From Olleya sediminilitoris (GTDB taxonomy: Bacteria > Bacteroidota > Bacteroidia > Flavobacteriales > Flavobacteriaceae), in NCBI RefSeq assembly GCF_016785945.1, contig NZ_JAEMEF010000007.1:62001-126000 (forward strand): DNA of 64,000 nt. The letters run 5' to 3'. The notes below the pieces were generated by a model. That model searched no databases. It was given only the letters and a program-made list of their open reading frames with translations, and was not told the DNA's origin. The position numbers and the translations under genes were made by a program. Within the stretch, counting starts at the first letter, position 1. Each line of letters starts with the position of its first letter. Of the stretch, positions 49,790 through 56,764 are shown piece after piece.

Positions 49790-51892
49790 TTACTCTAAAC
49801 TAATCTTTTTATTAATGATTTTACCGTTTACAGCAACTCTTAAGAAATAAAGTCCGTTAGCTAACTTTAAATCATCTCTATTAAATGTAATAGTATGCTT
49901 TCCTTTATTAAGTGTGTTAGAATACACATTAGTTGATACGCCTTTAAAATTTATAATTTTAACTGAAACTGTCCCCTTAGCGTCTTTGATATTTACATTA
50001 AAAAACACCTTATCTTTCAATGGATTAGGATATAATACAAAATCATTTACTGTAGATTTTTCATTAGTGCTTAATCGCATATCTGTCGGAGTACTGTGCC
50101 ATGCATTATCATAGTAATAAGGCATATTTGAGCACGTGCTTAAATTTACTGTTTGATTATTTCCGTTATAACTAAAAATAATATTTGAGCAATCTTGATC
50201 TATTGTTATAGTTTTGTAACCATTATTAGCCTCATTTAATTCTGTTCCAGGCCATTCTCCGCTAGTAGCTTCTTGATTATTATTCCATGTATAAACATGA
50301 GTATAATCTTTTACATAAATTTTGAAGCTCTCTAAAGTTGTATTTGGAGGAGAGGCATGCCATGAATTGTCATAATAGTAAGGCATGTTTGAACAAGTAA
50401 ATAAATCATCTGTTTGATTCCCTCCATTATTACTAAAAATAAGGTTTGAACAGTTTCCTATCACTGTTGCAGAAAACCAACCATTCCCTTCATTATTTAG
50501 TGTTGTTCCAGGCCAAACTCCATTAGTTGCATTTAAGTTATCATCCCAACTATAAATAGTAGCATAATCTTGTGTATAAACCTTAAAAGTACTTGTATCG
50601 TTATCATTATCTGTTGTACCGTCATTATTAGTCCAAACTGCATAATTATTTCCAGAAGCAATTAGAGTCCAATTAGATCCAGATGGAGACCAGTCATTAG
50701 GTCCTATTTTCATTGCAACATCATAATTATTTCCATTTACAATAGCTGCATAAAGACCGTTTTGGGCAGTATTAATTGTTACATTACTCTGACTATGTAT
50801 ACCTGCATTTTTTCGAATAGTAATTAAATCACTAATCTCTCCTTTTACCGCATTTCCCCAATCAAATAAATGTGGCCAATAAATACATGGTACACCAGGA
50901 TGTGTTAACAGGTAAGCATAAGTTTGTACAACATTGCCACTATTTAATACATTGTTTGGTGTATCATATCTTGGTGTGTCATGATTTTCAACAAACGTTG
51001 TATTGTTTCTAGGATCCCATCCTATTCCTCCAGAGGCTTCACCATTATTTGCTAAATAAGAATAATTGTTGTCTCTTATTACAGATTTCAAAGTAAAATA
51101 AGTTGGAAAATCAAAAGCAGTTGATCCAGTACCATCAATCCAATCTTGAATTACTTGCTTACTAGAGTTGTAATTTTCTCCAACCGAAAAAGTTGGGTTA
51201 GTAGCTCCATTATACAATGTATAATAATAATTATCAAAACCATGAACAAAATCGTATCGCCATCCTTTATAACCTATATTTTTTAGATTATTTAAAAAAT
51301 TGATAATACTGTTTTGAACATATGTTTTTGTATGATCAATATCTCTTGCTGCTTCATACGACGTTCCTGTATCATAACTACCTCTTGGGTTAGTATTAAA
51401 ATACTCTGGAACACTCCATACTTCATCATTAGAGGTAATAGCATCTGTTCCCCATTCTGGATTTGTAAAGTCTACATAATTGGTTGAACCTACTCGGTGA
51501 TTTATTACAATGTCTGCAATTGGTTCTATTCCTTTAGAATTTAGTGCATTTAATAAATCTAAATGAGCTTGTAAACTCCCATAATTATTTTCAAAATTAT
51601 TAAGTTCTCTTGGTAAATAACCCTCAAGTGAACCTGCATCACTTGGAGGTGGAAGCCATATCATATCGATACCTATATCTGATATTTCTTGGGACAAATT
51701 ATTAACAATATTATACCAGTTATTTGGATTATTTGCTGCAGATTCCCAATAGAAACCTTGAAGCATTACACGATCATCATTTTCCCGCTGTGCTGTTAAA
51801 AGAAAGCTGTGTAGAAAAGCAAAAATTAAGCAATACGTTTTAAGTGAAAAACGTCCTAATTTGAATGTTTTAAAATAAGTTTTGGTTGTCAT
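49790..51892 (-). CDS. Secreted GH13 alpha-amylase with two C-terminal starch-binding-like modules and T9SS signal
   Basis: Extracellular endo-acting alpha-amylase, 700 residues. Signal peptide (LKTYCLIFAFLHSFLLTAQ). The GH13 barrel (about 40-350) has region I DIVINH, region II GWRYDFVHG (nucleophile D214), region III VGEN (acid E239) and region IV FVENHDT (D305). The strands YAYLLTHPGVPCIYWPHLFD are like plant/archaeal-type GH13_6/7 enzymes. A small C-domain is followed by two tandem modules (about 433-510 and 521-600), each with YSWDD/YTWNN...WPGT...CSNLIFS...TCSNMPYYYD, resembling CBM26-type starch-binding modules. A type A sorting domain (YPNPLKDKVFFNV ... KISLE) follows. Stands alone, flanked by a direct repeat, so perhaps an insertion; substrate is starch or glycogen. 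Confidence 0.92.
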   Translation of the reverse strand: MTTKTYFKTFKLGRFSLKTYCLIFAFLHSFLLTAQRENDDRVMLQGFYWESAANNPNNWYNIVNNLSQEISDIGIDMIWLPPPSDAGSLEGYLPRELNNFENNYGSLQAHLDLLNALNSKGIEPIADIVINHRVGSTNYVDFTNPEWGTDAITSNDEVWSVPEYFNTNPRGSYDTGTSYEAARDIDHTKTYVQNSIINFLNNLKNIGYKGWRYDFVHGFDNYYYTLYNGATNPTFSVGENYNSSKQVIQDWIDGTGSTAFDFPTYFTLKSVIRDNNYSYLANNGEASGGIGWDPRNNTTFVENHDTPRYDTPNNVLNSGNVVQTYAYLLTHPGVPCIYWPHLFDWGNAVKGEISDLITIRKNAGIHSQSNVTINTAQNGLYAAIVNGNNYDVAMKIGPNDWSPSGSNWTLIASGNNYAVWTNNDGTTDNDNDTSTFKVYTQDYATIYSWDDNLNATNGVWPGTTLNNEGNGWFSATVIGNCSNLIFSNNGGNQTDDLFTCSNMPYYYDNSWHASPPNTTLESFKIYVKDYTHVYTWNNNQEATSGEWPGTELNEANNGYKTITIDQDCSNIIFSYNGNNQTVNLSTCSNMPYYYDNAWHSTPTDMRLSTNEKSTVNDFVLYPNPLKDKVFFNVNIKDAKGTVSVKIINFKGVSTNVYSNTLNKGKHTITFNRDDLKLANGLYFLRVAVNGKIINKKISLE

Positions 51893-52239
51893 ATTTTTAT
51901 TTTATTGGTTAATTATCAATAATATAGTAATTTTTCAACCCTAAATTTATTATTAAAACAACTACAACGTTTTCGAGTTAATAACTTTTATTAATTTAAC
52001 ATTTACACATAGAATATTGACGAATTTTACCAAAATATTGAGATAATCATAATTAATTAGTAAAATTCTGTTTATTCAGAAATATAATCGCGTTAATTAT
52101 CATTATTCTTATAATCCATAAAAACTGATTACATAATTAAACTAACAATACATAATTAGTTAATTTTAAAGTCCGAAAACAACTTTCAAGTACAAAAAAA
52201 CATGAAACATGTAAGGTTTTTTATGTGGCATTAAAAATT

Positions 52240-52320
52240 GTTTTTAATATTGCTTTAATTATTAGCGATAAAAAGAAGGTGAATTTAACATTGAAATTGA
52301 CTATATCAATTTTATATAAA
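52240..52320 (+). pseudogene. Direct repeat B: truncated remnant of the CIA30 gene 3' end
   Basis: 81 bp matching the last part of the CIA30 gene (49563-49644) except for one lost A in a run of six (frameshift) and two substitutions (GAT to GAC, AAG to AAT). Nothing of the 5' part is recognisable. Same strand and orientation as the intact gene. Confidence 0.88.
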
Positions 52321-52354
52321 AAAACGCTCTCAAAATATTGAGAGCATTTTTTTT
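52313..52354. terminator. Bidirectional terminator
   Basis: Stem GCTCTCAA / TTGAGAGC with loop AATA (52326-52345), A run before and nine T after. Ends the barrel-protein gene on the minus strand and, in the ancestral arrangement, probably the CIA30 gene. Confidence 0.88.
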
Positions 52355-52374
52355 ATGAAGGGAATATGTTTGTG

Positions 52375-52968
52375 TTAAAAAGCAAATCCAACCGAGAATT
52401 GCCAAACTCTGTTTTTAGGTTCTCCTTCATCATATACATCTCCTAATCCTAAATGGTAACGTGCGCCAAGAGTGACACCAGATTCTGTTTTAAAACCTGC
52501 CCCAAAATTAACTCCGTAATCAAAATTATTTGGTTCAAACTCTTGTGAGGTATCAAATAAATTAAAGTTTGCATCATAAGTTTCTTTATGAGAAATGGCA
52601 TAACCTATTTGCGGTCCAGCTTCTAAATAAAACGTGCTGACAGGATATAATTTTAGTAATAAAGGTAAATTAATATAATTAAGTTTTTGAGTGAATATAC
52701 CTGCATCTGTTTCAATTTCATAACCTTGTTGTGAATACATTACTTCAATTTGTATGGCAGCAAACTCGGTAAAATAAGATTCTCCATACAAACCAACATG
52801 AAAACCACTACGTTGACCAGTTTCTGCTTCTCCATCATATTGTACTGAAGCTAAATTATAACCTGCTTTTAATCCTCCGTTTGATTTACTTTTCAAGTCA
52901 TTATCTTGTGCTTGACCTATAAATAATGCACTAAAAAATAGTGCTATTGCTACATATTGCTTTTTCAT
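52375..52968 (-). CDS. Outer membrane beta-barrel protein (porin/PorT-like family)
   Basis: 197 residues: signal peptide (VAIALFFSALFIGQAQ), then an eight-stranded barrel of the OmpA/PorT-like type, with GGLKAGYNLASVQYDGEAET, YINLPLLLKLYPVSTFYLEA, GPQIGYAIS, and the terminal strand RVWQFSVGFAF ending in Phe. The LPLLLKLYP..TFYLEAGPQIGY pattern is typical of Bacteroidota PorT/porin_family proteins of unknown role. It is 43 bp downstream of the metalloprotease lipoprotein gene on the same strand, so the two are likely one transcript. Confidence 0.85.
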   Translation of the reverse strand: MKKQYVAIALFFSALFIGQAQDNDLKSKSNGGLKAGYNLASVQYDGEAETGQRSGFHVGLYGESYFTEFAAIQIEVMYSQQGYEIETDAGIFTQKLNYINLPLLLKLYPVSTFYLEAGPQIGYAISHKETYDANFNLFDTSQEFEPNNFDYGVNFGAGFKTESGVTLGARYHLGLGDVYDEGEPKNRVWQFSVGFAF

Positions 52969-53011
52969 AATATTAAATTTTAAGTTATTATTTGTAAATG
53001 ATAATTAGTCA

Positions 53012-53779
53012 TTATTTTCCACCATTGGCTTGCAAGTCTGCAATACATTGTGCATCTAATTGTGGTGCATTGCCTCCAGAAATCATATCCATAACATTAC
53101 TTCCAGATTCGGCTTGCCAATACATTAAGCATGACTCGACATCACAATGTTTAGGATGATCTAAATCTTCGTGATCGGACTGCAAATCTGAGCCTAAATT
53201 TGTTAGTCCAAGTATATGTCCAAACTCATGCGTTATTACAGTTGTTTCTAAAATTGGTCGTGTATTACTTAGGGTACCAGACGTTAACTCTTGAATAGTT
53301 TCTTGATATATCACAAATGATGTATTGCGATAGGCTGTACCTAATACAACACCTTCATCTGTATTACTTGCAGATTCTCCATCTGCAAAAAATACCCAAA
53401 CTGTTATTTGGTTATCATTGTTAAATAAGGTACGATTGGCATCTTCTATTGCTATAATTTCTTGATTAGTGTAAGGGGATTGATTTGTTGTTGAAATAGC
53501 TCTTTTTTGTACCGTAATTCCGTCAGGTTTAAATGTTCTGTCTTCTAAAAAAGACACAAAATTATTAACTGCTGTTTGTGATGGTTCAAAACCCTCAACA
53601 TATACTAACTCGATTACTAAACTGGTAAAAGTATTGTCTGATAATAAATCGTTTGCAGAGGTACCAACTGCTAATTGATTGGCTTGTTCTGGTGTGTCAA
53701 ACGTTTCGGTTTGAGCATCATCACTGCTACAAGACCAGATCAGCCCCAAAACCGCAACTAAAAACATTACTTTTTTCAT
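53012..53779 (-). CDS. Zinc metalloprotease lipoprotein (matrixin-like)
   Basis: 255 residues. The lipoprotein signal ends LGLIWSC (Cys near residue 17). The zinc motif ITHEFGHILGLTNLGS (about residues 186-201) gives HExxHxxG and a further Ser/Asp region, and SCLMYWQAESGSNVMDMI resembles the Met-turn of metzincins. The N-terminal 170 residues include FTSLVIELVYVEGFEPSQTA and are specific to this group. It is expected on the outer-membrane surface or in the periplasm. Followed by the barrel-protein gene (43 bp) and preceded by the repeat lipoprotein gene. Target unknown. Confidence 0.85.
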   Translation of the reverse strand: MKKVMFLVAVLGLIWSCSSDDAQTETFDTPEQANQLAVGTSANDLLSDNTFTSLVIELVYVEGFEPSQTAVNNFVSFLEDRTFKPDGITVQKRAISTTNQSPYTNQEIIAIEDANRTLFNNDNQITVWVFFADGESASNTDEGVVLGTAYRNTSFVIYQETIQELTSGTLSNTRPILETTVITHEFGHILGLTNLGSDLQSDHEDLDHPKHCDVESCLMYWQAESGSNVMDMISGGNAPQLDAQCIADLQANGGK

Positions 53780-53814
53780 CTTACTATTTTTTCTTTTTAC
53801 TTATTTTAAAATTA

Positions 53815-53844
53815 CTGCCTCTAAGTTTAGAGACAGCAAAGTTA
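53815..53844 (-). promoter_or_regulatory. -7 box and hairpin in front of the metalloprotease gene
   Basis: Perfect TAACTTTG on the minus strand (53837-53844) without a -33 TTG. Directly after it lies the inverted repeat CTGCCTCTAA-GT-TTAGAGACAG (53815-53836), one mismatch. The hairpin could be a terminator of the upstream gene or a leader structure. Confidence 0.4.
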
Positions 53845-53874
53845 AACAAACTAATAATCACTTAATTTACTTAT

Positions 53875-54933
53875 CTATATTTGTGTTAACACTAAGGTTA
53901 GTGCTGCATTGGTTGTACTTTGTAATGATATTGATGTACTACTATAATTTGTAACAACCCAATTTTGATTTAAAATATTAAACGTTGTGTTATTACTAAA
54001 CGTTAGATTTACGTGTACTTCTGTTTGTGATGTTACTTCGTATGTACCTTGAACATCTTGTACTGTTGTATTAACAACATTTTCAGCTACAACTGATAAA
54101 TCATTGGCAAAATCAATTGTGAATTCTGCAAAGTCTACAGCTGTATCAACTCCTGCTTCAATAATAGACTGCACTTCAAAAACACCATCTACTAAAATCA
54201 TTTCAACCTCATCCGCATCATTTTGAGCTTGCTCTTCGATTGATTCTATACCTAAACAATCAGAGATTTCCGCTTGTAATTGTGCGTCACTATTAATAGA
54301 TATGGTTTGAGATGTATCTCCTTCAACCGTTGCTGTAATTGGATAGTTAACCGAAAATAACTGATCGTCTCCCATACTGTTTATGTACGTATATAATTGT
54401 TGTTCGGTTTCAACAACAACACTTCCTGTTTGTTCAAAATCTAAACTGTAAGTCAATATTGTAATTGGAAAGTTAAAGTCAATACAAGAAATAGCGTCTT
54501 CACCAGCGTCTTCTAACGTTTCACAAACATTCATAATTTCGTCATAATCAGACTGGCTAGCTATAACAACTTCAGTATAATTACTTAATGTTACTGCAAA
54601 CGGGAATTGTAATACTACTGTGTCATTATCGTTATTAAATTGAGCTAAAATATCAATAACTTGTTGGTAATCTGACTGACTAATAATACTTACCTGAGTC
54701 CCATTAACAGTTGCTGTAACTGGCAATATAATAGAAGAACAAGATACGCCATCTAAAAAGTCATCAAATGATCCATCATAAGCAGAAGCACGCTCAAGGT
54801 TACTTGCTGTTTGTGAGTTAGCTGTGTTTGTATTTGGATTGTCTCCATTTTCATTATCAATTTCATCTTGACAAGATGTAAATGAAAAGATTGCTAATAG
54901 ACAAAGTGCTGTAATTAATTTTAAGTTTTTCAT
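53875..54933 (-). CDS. Lipoprotein with about four internal repeats, hypothetical
   Basis: 352 residues. The lipoprotein signal ends FSFTSC (Cys near 21). A 40-residue Asn/Thr/Ala-rich linker precedes about four related units, each starting with a Pro-containing strand. They are ILPVTATVNGTQVSIISQSD (about 69-88), FPFAVTLSNYTEVVIASQSD, FNFPITILTYSLDFEQTGSV and VNYPITATVEGDTSQTISIN, each followed by an acidic helix (YQQVIDIL, YDEIMNVCE, LYTYINSM, LQAEISDC). The C-terminal 100 residues form a separate beta-rich domain (FSNNTTFNILNQNWVVTNYS). No family recognised. Probably anchored at the outer membrane, upstream of the metalloprotease and barrel genes. Confidence 0.6.
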   Translation of the reverse strand: MKNLKLITALCLLAIFSFTSCQDEIDNENGDNPNTNTANSQTASNLERASAYDGSFDDFLDGVSCSSIILPVTATVNGTQVSIISQSDYQQVIDILAQFNNDNDTVVLQFPFAVTLSNYTEVVIASQSDYDEIMNVCETLEDAGEDAISCIDFNFPITILTYSLDFEQTGSVVVETEQQLYTYINSMGDDQLFSVNYPITATVEGDTSQTISINSDAQLQAEISDCLGIESIEEQAQNDADEVEMILVDGVFEVQSIIEAGVDTAVDFAEFTIDFANDLSVVAENVVNTTVQDVQGTYEVTSQTEVHVNLTFSNNTTFNILNQNWVVTNYSSTSISLQSTTNAALTLVLTQI

Positions 54934-55034
54934 AATTTTTAATGGTTTGTAAATTTAATTTTTCTTTTTGTTAATTGTAGTTTAATACTTTTTGATTTTT
55001 CTTTTTCAAAGCTATTTTTTCGCCTTTCTATAGG

Positions 55035-55063
55035 TAAGACAACTAATTTTTATTTTACCCTAC
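55035..55063 (+). promoter_or_regulatory. Bipartite motif, copy 1 (ECF cassette)
   Basis: TAAGACAAC, 10 bp, TTTACCCTAC; 219 bp upstream of the sigma factor start. Same halves and spacing as copies 2 and 3. Confidence 0.6.
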
Positions 55064-55202
55064 CCTAAAATTTTAATTAATTGATTTATTGTGTAAATTA
55101 TAGTTGCAAAGCTTGATATTAGTACTACTGTTAGTATGACTTCTATTATTGTACTAACTTTTTCGGTATTCATATTTTTATATCTTTGGGCTAATATGTA
55201 CT

Positions 55203-55231
55203 TAAGACAACCCAAAGTTTTTTTACCCTAC
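55203..55231 (+). promoter_or_regulatory. Bipartite motif, copy 2 (ECF cassette)
   Basis: TAAGACAAC, 10 bp, TTTACCCTAC; 51 bp upstream of the sigma factor ATG. Positioned where an autoregulated promoter would lie. Confidence 0.65.
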
Positions 55232-55281
55232 TTTTGGTTTCAATTATTTTTAATTATTGTCTTTAATACTATAAATGATAT

Positions 55282-55797
55282 ATGACAGACAGCCAAAACA
55301 ACCTTTGTGAGGACCAGTTTTTTAGCGACTTTTATTTAAAGCACGTGCAAAAAGCTAGCAACTTTGCTTATTATAAATGTGGTGACAATGCTAAAGCTTT
55401 AGATTTAGTACAAGATGCGTTTTCTAAGATTTGGGAACATTGTGCTAAAATTGAATTTAGTAAAGCCAAAACCTATTTATTTACCTCCATTAATAATATG
55501 TTTTTAAATACTATAAAGCACAATAAAGTAGTCATGGATTATGCAAAAGCTGCTCCATATATAGATAGAGATAATCAAAGTCCTGAATATTTATTAGAGG
55601 AAGAAGAATTTAAAACCAAGTTACAACAAGCCATTGCTTTATTAACAGACGGTCAGCGCGAAGTCTTTTTATTAAATAGAATTGACGGAAAAAAATATCG
55701 TGAAATAGCAGAACTACTTGGTATATCACAAAAAGCAGTAGAAAAACGAATGTCTGGTGCCTTAAAAACATTAAAGCAGCACATAAAAAATATTTAA
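55282..55797 (+). CDS. ECF-type RNA polymerase sigma-70 factor
   Basis: 171-residue extracytoplasmic-function sigma factor of the FecI-like, Bacteroidota type. Region 2 carries FAYYKCGDNAKALDLVQDAF and SKIWEHC (about residues 27-55) and region 4 carries LTDGQREVFLLNRIDGKKYR followed by EIAELLGISQKAVEKRM (about 125-160). No region 1 or 3. Followed 52 bp later by the FecR gene, then a TonB receptor: a complete sigma/anti-sigma/receptor cassette. Two copies of the bipartite motif precede it, so it probably controls its own operon. Confidence 0.94.
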   Translation: MTDSQNNLCEDQFFSDFYLKHVQKASNFAYYKCGDNAKALDLVQDAFSKIWEHCAKIEFSKAKTYLFTSINNMFLNTIKHNKVVMDYAKAAPYIDRDNQSPEYLLEEEEFKTKLQQAIALLTDGQREVFLLNRIDGKKYREIAELLGISQKAVEKRMSGALKTLKQHIKNI

Positions 55798-55800
55798 TAA

Positions 55801-55829
55801 GTAGGGTAAAACTAGACTTAATTGTCTTA
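55801..55829 (-). promoter_or_regulatory. Bipartite motif, copy 3, inverted, between sigma and anti-sigma genes
   Basis: Read on the minus strand: TAAGACAAT, 10 bp, TTTACCCTAC. It fills most of the 52-bp gap before fecR. Identical spacing to copies 1 and 2 but pointing back towards the sigma gene. Confidence 0.6.
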
Positions 55830-55849
55830 AGATTGAAGGACTTATACCA

Positions 55850-56764
55850 ATGAAAAAAGAAAACGACATATTAAAATGGTTTGATGACCAATTAACCAAA
55901 CCAGAACTTGATGCTTTAAAACAGTCTGAAGATTTTAAAACTTTAGAAAAAATTAAGCATTATAGCTCACAAATGGAGGCTCCAAAAGTAGATGCACAAC
56001 AAGCGTTAAATGCTTTTAAGCAACGTCCATTAACTAAAACCGAACCTAAAGTTATTAGCTTAAACTTTAAAACCTTTTTTAAGGTAGCAGCAATGCTTAT
56101 TTTTATGCTTGGCATCTCATACTTTGCCTTTTTTAATAACACCAAAAATTTTGAAACAACAGTTGCCCAAACTCAAACATTTAAATTACCTGATAACTCT
56201 GAGGTAATATTAAATGCACAATCTAGCTTATCTTATAACTCAAAAACTTGGGATGATAAACGCGATTTAACATTAGATGGTGAAGCCTTTTTTAAAGTTG
56301 AAAAAGGACAAAAATTTACCGTTAATACTTCTGCAGGTTTAGTACAAGTTTTAGGTACACAGTTTAATGTTAAGGAGCGTGACAACTATTTTGAAGTCGT
56401 ATGTTTTGAAGGATTGGTTAGTGTAACACATAATAACAAAACTATTAAACTATCAAAAGGTAAAGGTTTTAAGGTTGTTAATGATAATATAGAATTAATA
56501 GATAACACAAAAGCAACATCTCCTAGTTGGCTTAAAGCCGAAAGTACTTTTACTAACATTAGCTTACAACAAGTCATTGCAGAAGTACAACGTCAATATG
56601 ATGTAACTATTAATGCTGATGCTATTGACACTACACAATTATTTACAGGTACCTTTACACACAGCAACTTAAATACTGCATTACAAGCCATAACAATACC
56701 TTTAAAATTAAGTTATAAAATTAATAATACTACTGTTACCTTATATAAATATGAAGGGCAATAA
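55850..56764 (+). CDS. FecR-family anti-sigma factor
   Basis: 304-residue inner-membrane regulator. Short cytoplasmic N-terminus (KENDILKWFDDQLTKPELDA), one transmembrane helix (FFKVAAMLIFMLGISYFAFF, about residues 75-94), and a periplasmic FecR domain (about 105-215, LPDNSEVILNAQSSLSYNSK, LDGEAFFKVEKGQKFTVNTS, VQVLGTQFNVKERDNYFEVV). A C-terminal STN-like domain follows (FTNISLQQVIAEVQRQYDVT). Expected to hold the sigma factor until the TonB receptor signals. The 3' end overlaps the receptor gene by 14 bp. Confidence 0.93.
   Translation: MKKENDILKWFDDQLTKPELDALKQSEDFKTLEKIKHYSSQMEAPKVDAQQALNAFKQRPLTKTEPKVISLNFKTFFKVAAMLIFMLGISYFAFFNNTKNFETTVAQTQTFKLPDNSEVILNAQSSLSYNSKTWDDKRDLTLDGEAFFKVEKGQKFTVNTSAGLVQVLGTQFNVKERDNYFEVVCFEGLVSVTHNNKTIKLSKGKGFKVVNDNIELIDNTKATSPSWLKAESTFTNISLQQVIAEVQRQYDVTINADAIDTTQLFTGTFTHSNLNTALQAITIPLKLSYKINNTTVTLYKYEGQ

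Larger units (their letters stand above)
51893..52374. other. 482-bp gap: amylase upstream region, CIA30 remnant and terminator
   Basis: Very AT-rich stretch upstream of the amylase gene. I see no clean TTG/TAnnTTTG promoter (best is TTG...TATTATTG). A small hairpin ACATG-AAA-CATGT (52200-52212) between A and T runs looks terminator-like. It is followed by the damaged CIA30 3' end (52240-52320) and the terminator of the barrel-protein gene. No complete gene. Confidence 0.6.
54934..55281. other. 348-bp regulatory gap upstream of the ECF sigma gene
   Basis: Contains no convincing gene. It holds two direct copies of the bipartite motif TAAGACAAC-N10-TTTACCCTAC (55035-55063 and 55203-55231). A perfect -7 box TATCTTTG (55181-55188) lies between them without a matching TTG. 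The left part is the divergent leader of the repeat lipoprotein gene. Confidence 0.6.

Noticed and set aside
3141-51892. Reading the SusCD pairs and the alpha-amylase as one polysaccharide utilisation locus
   Set aside because: They are 37 kb apart, separated by dozens of housekeeping genes and several terminators, and the amylase has its own insertion-like flanks.
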